A stretch of DNA of 64,000 nucleotides from Asticcacaulis machinosus (lineage in GTDB: Bacteria; Pseudomonadota; Alphaproteobacteria; Caulobacterales; Caulobacteraceae). Positions within the stretch are counted from its first letter, which is position 1. Each line of letters opens with the position of its first letter. Below, piece after piece: positions 61,729 to 64,000 of this stretch. The stretch lies in contig NZ_JAQQKV010000001.1 of the NCBI RefSeq assembly GCF_028550435.1, forward strand, positions 186,001 through 250,000. Direction: 5' to 3'. A program made the position numbers and the translations under genes. The notes below the pieces were generated by a model. The model was not told the DNA's origin. It saw only the letters and a list, made by a program, of their open reading frames with translations, and made no database searches.

Positions 61729-62313
61729 TTACAGGTCTTCGTCATCGAACTGATCGGCGAATTTCGGCGCATTCTGTTGAGCCTGACGTGGGCGACCCAC
61801 GACGCTGGCCAGATCAGCCAGATCCACAAAGGTGTCAGCCTGACGGCGCAGTTCGTCCGAGGTCATCGGTGGTTGCGACTTGACGGTTGACACCACTGTC
61901 ACCCGGCAGCCTTTGCGCTGAACGCTTTCGATCAGGCGCCGGAAATCACCATCGCCCGAAAACAGCACCAGATGGTCGGCATGTTCGGCCATTTCCATCA
62001 TGTCGCAGGCGATTTCAATATCCATATCCCCGCGCCAGCGCTTACGCCCCTGCGAGTCGGTATATTCCTTGGCGGTCTTGGTAATGAGAGCAAAGCCGTT
62101 GTAGTCAAGCCAGTCGACCAGCGGGCGGATAGGTGAATAGTCGTCGCCTTCGACCAGAGCGGTATAATAATAGGCCCGGATCAGGATGCCGCGCTTACGG
62201 AATTCATCCAGCAGCTTGCGGTAATCAATGTCGAAGTTTAAAGCCTTGGCTGCCGAATACAGGTTGGCGCCGTCGATAAACAGAGCGATTTTGTCGGTGG
62301 GATAAAAACTCAT
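61729..62313 (-). CDS. NYN domain protein (LabA-like)
   Basis: A 194-residue protein with the PIN-like NYN fold: IALFIDGANLYSAAKALNF (first aspartate), KRWRGDMDIEIACDMM (second acidic cluster) and LVLFSGDGDFRRLIESVQRKG (third). The three conserved aspartates suggest metal-dependent ribonuclease activity. The C-terminal 40 residues are polar and probably disordered, ending DDEDL. It converges on smpB; ten bases separate the stops. Confidence 0.92.
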   Translation of the reverse strand: MSFYPTDKIALFIDGANLYSAAKALNFDIDYRKLLDEFRKRGILIRAYYYTALVEGDDYSPIRPLVDWLDYNGFALITKTAKEYTDSQGRKRWRGDMDIEIACDMMEMAEHADHLVLFSGDGDFRRLIESVQRKGCRVTVVSTVKSQPPMTSDELRRQADTFVDLADLASVVGRPRQAQQNAPKFADQFDDEDL

Positions 62314-62346
62314 GGTAATGGCTTTCTAAAAATAGGGTAGGCGATA

Positions 62347-62868
62347 ATGGATGGCGGTAAAATCTATATTGCATATGGGGCTAATTTACCCGGCCGCCAC
62401 GGGAATCAATCGCAAGAATTAGCCCATGTTGTCAAGAGATTACGCGAATTTGACGTAAGGGTTGAGCATATTTCCAAGCTTTGGCGATCAAAGGCATGGC
62501 CTAATCCTGATGATCCGCCCTTTTATAACGCTGTTTTTCGAGTATCCACCGACCACTTACCCTATGATTTATTGAAAATTTTACATCGGATCGAAGTTGA
62601 GGCGGGACGTATCCGCGATGTTAACCTTAGTGATATGAAAAACACACCGCGTGTACTTGATCTTGATCTTATTGCCTATAGCGATGAGGTGATCAATGAG
62701 CCAGGTGGCATTCAGTTGCCGCATCCGCGGGCTCATGAGCGGGGATTCGTCATGGGGCCTTTGGCTGAGATTGATCCGGAATGGCTGCATCCTATCCTTA
62801 AGCAAACGGCACGCGAATTGGTGCTTAAGGTTACGGTCGGGGTGGATGCTTATCCATTGGAGGGCTGA
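62347..62868 (+). CDS. folK: 2-amino-4-hydroxy-6-hydroxymethyldihydropteridine diphosphokinase
   Basis: A 173-residue HPPK that transfers pyrophosphate in folate synthesis. YIAYGANLPGRHGNQ is the N-terminal loop, LWRSKAWPNPDDPPFYNAVF contains the conserved aromatic pterin-binding region, and TPRVLDLDLIAY carries the R-x-x-D-x-D magnesium ligands. PHPRAHERGFVMGPLAEIDPEW closes the fold. It overlaps by 19 bases the end of the convergent DMT transporter. Confidence 0.95.
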   Translation: MDGGKIYIAYGANLPGRHGNQSQELAHVVKRLREFDVRVEHISKLWRSKAWPNPDDPPFYNAVFRVSTDHLPYDLLKILHRIEVEAGRIRDVNLSDMKNTPRVLDLDLIAYSDEVINEPGGIQLPHPRAHERGFVMGPLAEIDPEWLHPILKQTARELVLKVTVGVDAYPLEG

Positions 62869-63806
62869 GATTTACGCTGATCCAGCCAGCTATATAGGCC
62901 TACGCCGACCAGAACTAAAATCGTTCCGGCAATATCGGATGTGGTTATGGTCTCGCGCAGGATCAAGCCGCTGAGGATCAGGGTAATTACGGGATTTATA
63001 AACCCGATTACCGCATTGGCCTGAGCTGAGATACGCGACAGGGCAAAATTGATCAGATAGCTGGGCAGGACGGTGGCACCAATGGCCAACCCTAAACATA
63101 ACCACAATAGGGGCGCGGATATGGGGATATCCGATGCCTTATGCGTCACTCCGAAGTGAATAAATGACGCGATTGCCGCACCCGTCATGGCCCATGAGGT
63201 GAACAAAGATGGCCCCATTTTCTTGATCACCGGCCTGGCCAGTAGAAGGTAAAGCGCAAACGCAACCGACGACACGGTAACCCATAAAGCGCCGGCGGTG
63301 ATATTGCCGCCTTTGGTGTGCATATCAGTTATGAACACCAGACCCAGACCGGTATAGGAAATGGCAAAGGCCGATAGCGCCCACGGCTTGATCTTATGAT
63401 CGAAAAACAATGCGCCGAGCAAAATGACAAACAGAGGGTAGGTGAACAGAATCAACCGCTCAAACTGCGGCGTCAGGTGCACCAATCCTTCAAAATCCGT
63501 GTAGCTGGCAAACCAGTAGCCCAGCACGCCTACAGCAATTGCGTGCGGATAGGTTTTGGCCGGAATGTCGATAGTGGCCCGGTGTTTCCACCAGGTGATT
63601 ACTCCCACTATCAGGAAAAAAGGGGTCGCCATCAGCAGGCGCAGGGTTAACAGCGTTGTGGCATCGACATCATAGTCATAGGCCAGCTTGATATAGATGC
63701 CCTTGGTGGCAAACAGAAATGAGCCCAGCAGTGCCAGTCCGTAGCCGCCCCATGTTATGAGCGGATTTTCTTTTTCTGAACTATCTGCGGGGATCGTCTC
63801 TGACAT
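62850..63806 (-). CDS. DMT family transporter (EamA)
   Basis: A 318-residue inner-membrane protein with ten hydrophobic helices arranged as two EamA repeats; GSFLFATKGIYIKLAYDYDVD opens the first, and the second ends with LILRETITTSDIAGTILVLVGVGLY. Exporters of amino acids or other metabolites are typical of the family; the substrate is unknown. Confidence 0.92.
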   Translation of the reverse strand: MSETIPADSSEKENPLITWGGYGLALLGSFLFATKGIYIKLAYDYDVDATTLLTLRLLMATPFFLIVGVITWWKHRATIDIPAKTYPHAIAVGVLGYWFASYTDFEGLVHLTPQFERLILFTYPLFVILLGALFFDHKIKPWALSAFAISYTGLGLVFITDMHTKGGNITAGALWVTVSSVAFALYLLLARPVIKKMGPSLFTSWAMTGAAIASFIHFGVTHKASDIPISAPLLWLCLGLAIGATVLPSYLINFALSRISAQANAVIGFINPVITLILSGLILRETITTSDIAGTILVLVGVGLYSWLDQRKSQPSNG

Positions 63807-63879
63807 GGTGGGCCTGATACTGCGGGCCCTGATATCATGTAAATAGACAGCACCCTAAATGACATAAGGTGCTGGTAAC

Positions 63880-64000
63880 TCAGGCACCTGTTTTAAAGCG
63901 ACGCGCGCGGCGTGCGAGCTTAAGCGCCCAGAGCGGCTTTTCAGTTTTCTCGACGGCCTTGCGGTCCCGGCGTGCATCAGCGGCCACAATGCGGGTTGCT
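63880..64000 (-). CDS. C-terminal end of an unknown basic protein (partial)
   Basis: The minus-strand frame ending at TGA 63882-63880 is open to the window edge (40 codons). It reads ATRIVAADARRDRKAVEKTE and then a very basic tail ending FKTGA. No family can be assigned from this fragment. A weak hairpin (CAGCACC with GGTGCTG, 63848-63874) follows its stop and could be its terminator. Confidence 0.45.
   Translation of the reverse strand, partial: ATRIVAADARRDRKAVEKTEKPLWALKLARRARRFKTGA

Overview
The window is a piece of an alphaproteobacterial chromosome, most likely from the Caulobacteraceae (Asticcacaulis or a relative; this is an inference). The evidence is a pair of short Caulobacter-type flagellins, the order tig-clpP-clpX-lon-HU, a glnB-glnA-amtB-TorF nitrogen cluster, and a GC-rich, codon-biased core. 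That bias produces long open antisense shadows over rpoB, rpoC, lon, tig and glnA, which are not annotated here.

Layout. 1-4.4 kb: nitrogen assimilation, all on the minus strand (glnB, glnA, amtB, then a TorF-type porin cut by the window edge). 4.85 kb: tRNA-Leu(UAG). 5.1-9.1 kb: a DUF2269 membrane protein, a three-gene operon (DCC thiol oxidoreductase, DUF4166, saccharopine-dehydrogenase-like) and a dicarboxylate/amino-acid symporter. 9.4-19.9 kb: protein quality control (trigger factor, ClpP, ClpX, Lon, HU), interrupted by a HAD phosphatase, a PA0069-type radical SAM protein, a Tat-exported Gfo/Idh/MocA oxidoreductase and a YaiI-type protein.

20.1-30.9 kb: a 10.8-kb integrated element at the 3' end of tRNA-Val(UAC), bounded by an 18-bp direct repeat. 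Its integrase has lost the catalytic half at the point where a perfect 196-bp inverted repeat begins. The second copy of that repeat lies 8.3 kb away and runs into the first eight codons of an intact serine recombinase. Between the copies lie a four-gene restriction-modification operon (HigA-type regulator, two closely related C5-cytosine methyltransferases, HNH endonuclease) with an apparent operator over its promoter, a large P-loop/helicase-like protein, an XRE regulator and several small unknown genes. This is the most unusual part of the window.

31-36 kb: miaE, two tandem flagellins sharing a 13-bp palindromic promoter motif, then rplJ-rplL behind a structured leader. Two unrelated genes sit between rplL and rpoB. 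36.5-44.8 kb: rpoB and rpoC. 45-55 kb: a YhiN-type flavoprotein, an SCP2 protein, an MBL hydrolase, an APC permease, the HrpB helicase, two tiny paralogous lipoproteins, two RNA methyltransferases and a family 2 glycosyltransferase. 55.4-58 kb: a BtuFCD/FecBCD-like ABC importer whose permease and ATPase genes are bridged by a four-copy 14-bp repeat forming a chain of mini-ORFs. 58-64 kb: Slt-type lytic transglycosylase, dapA, smpB, a NYN-domain protein, folK, a DMT transporter and the end of an unknown gene.

All calls come from reading the sequence. No searches or structure predictions were run.
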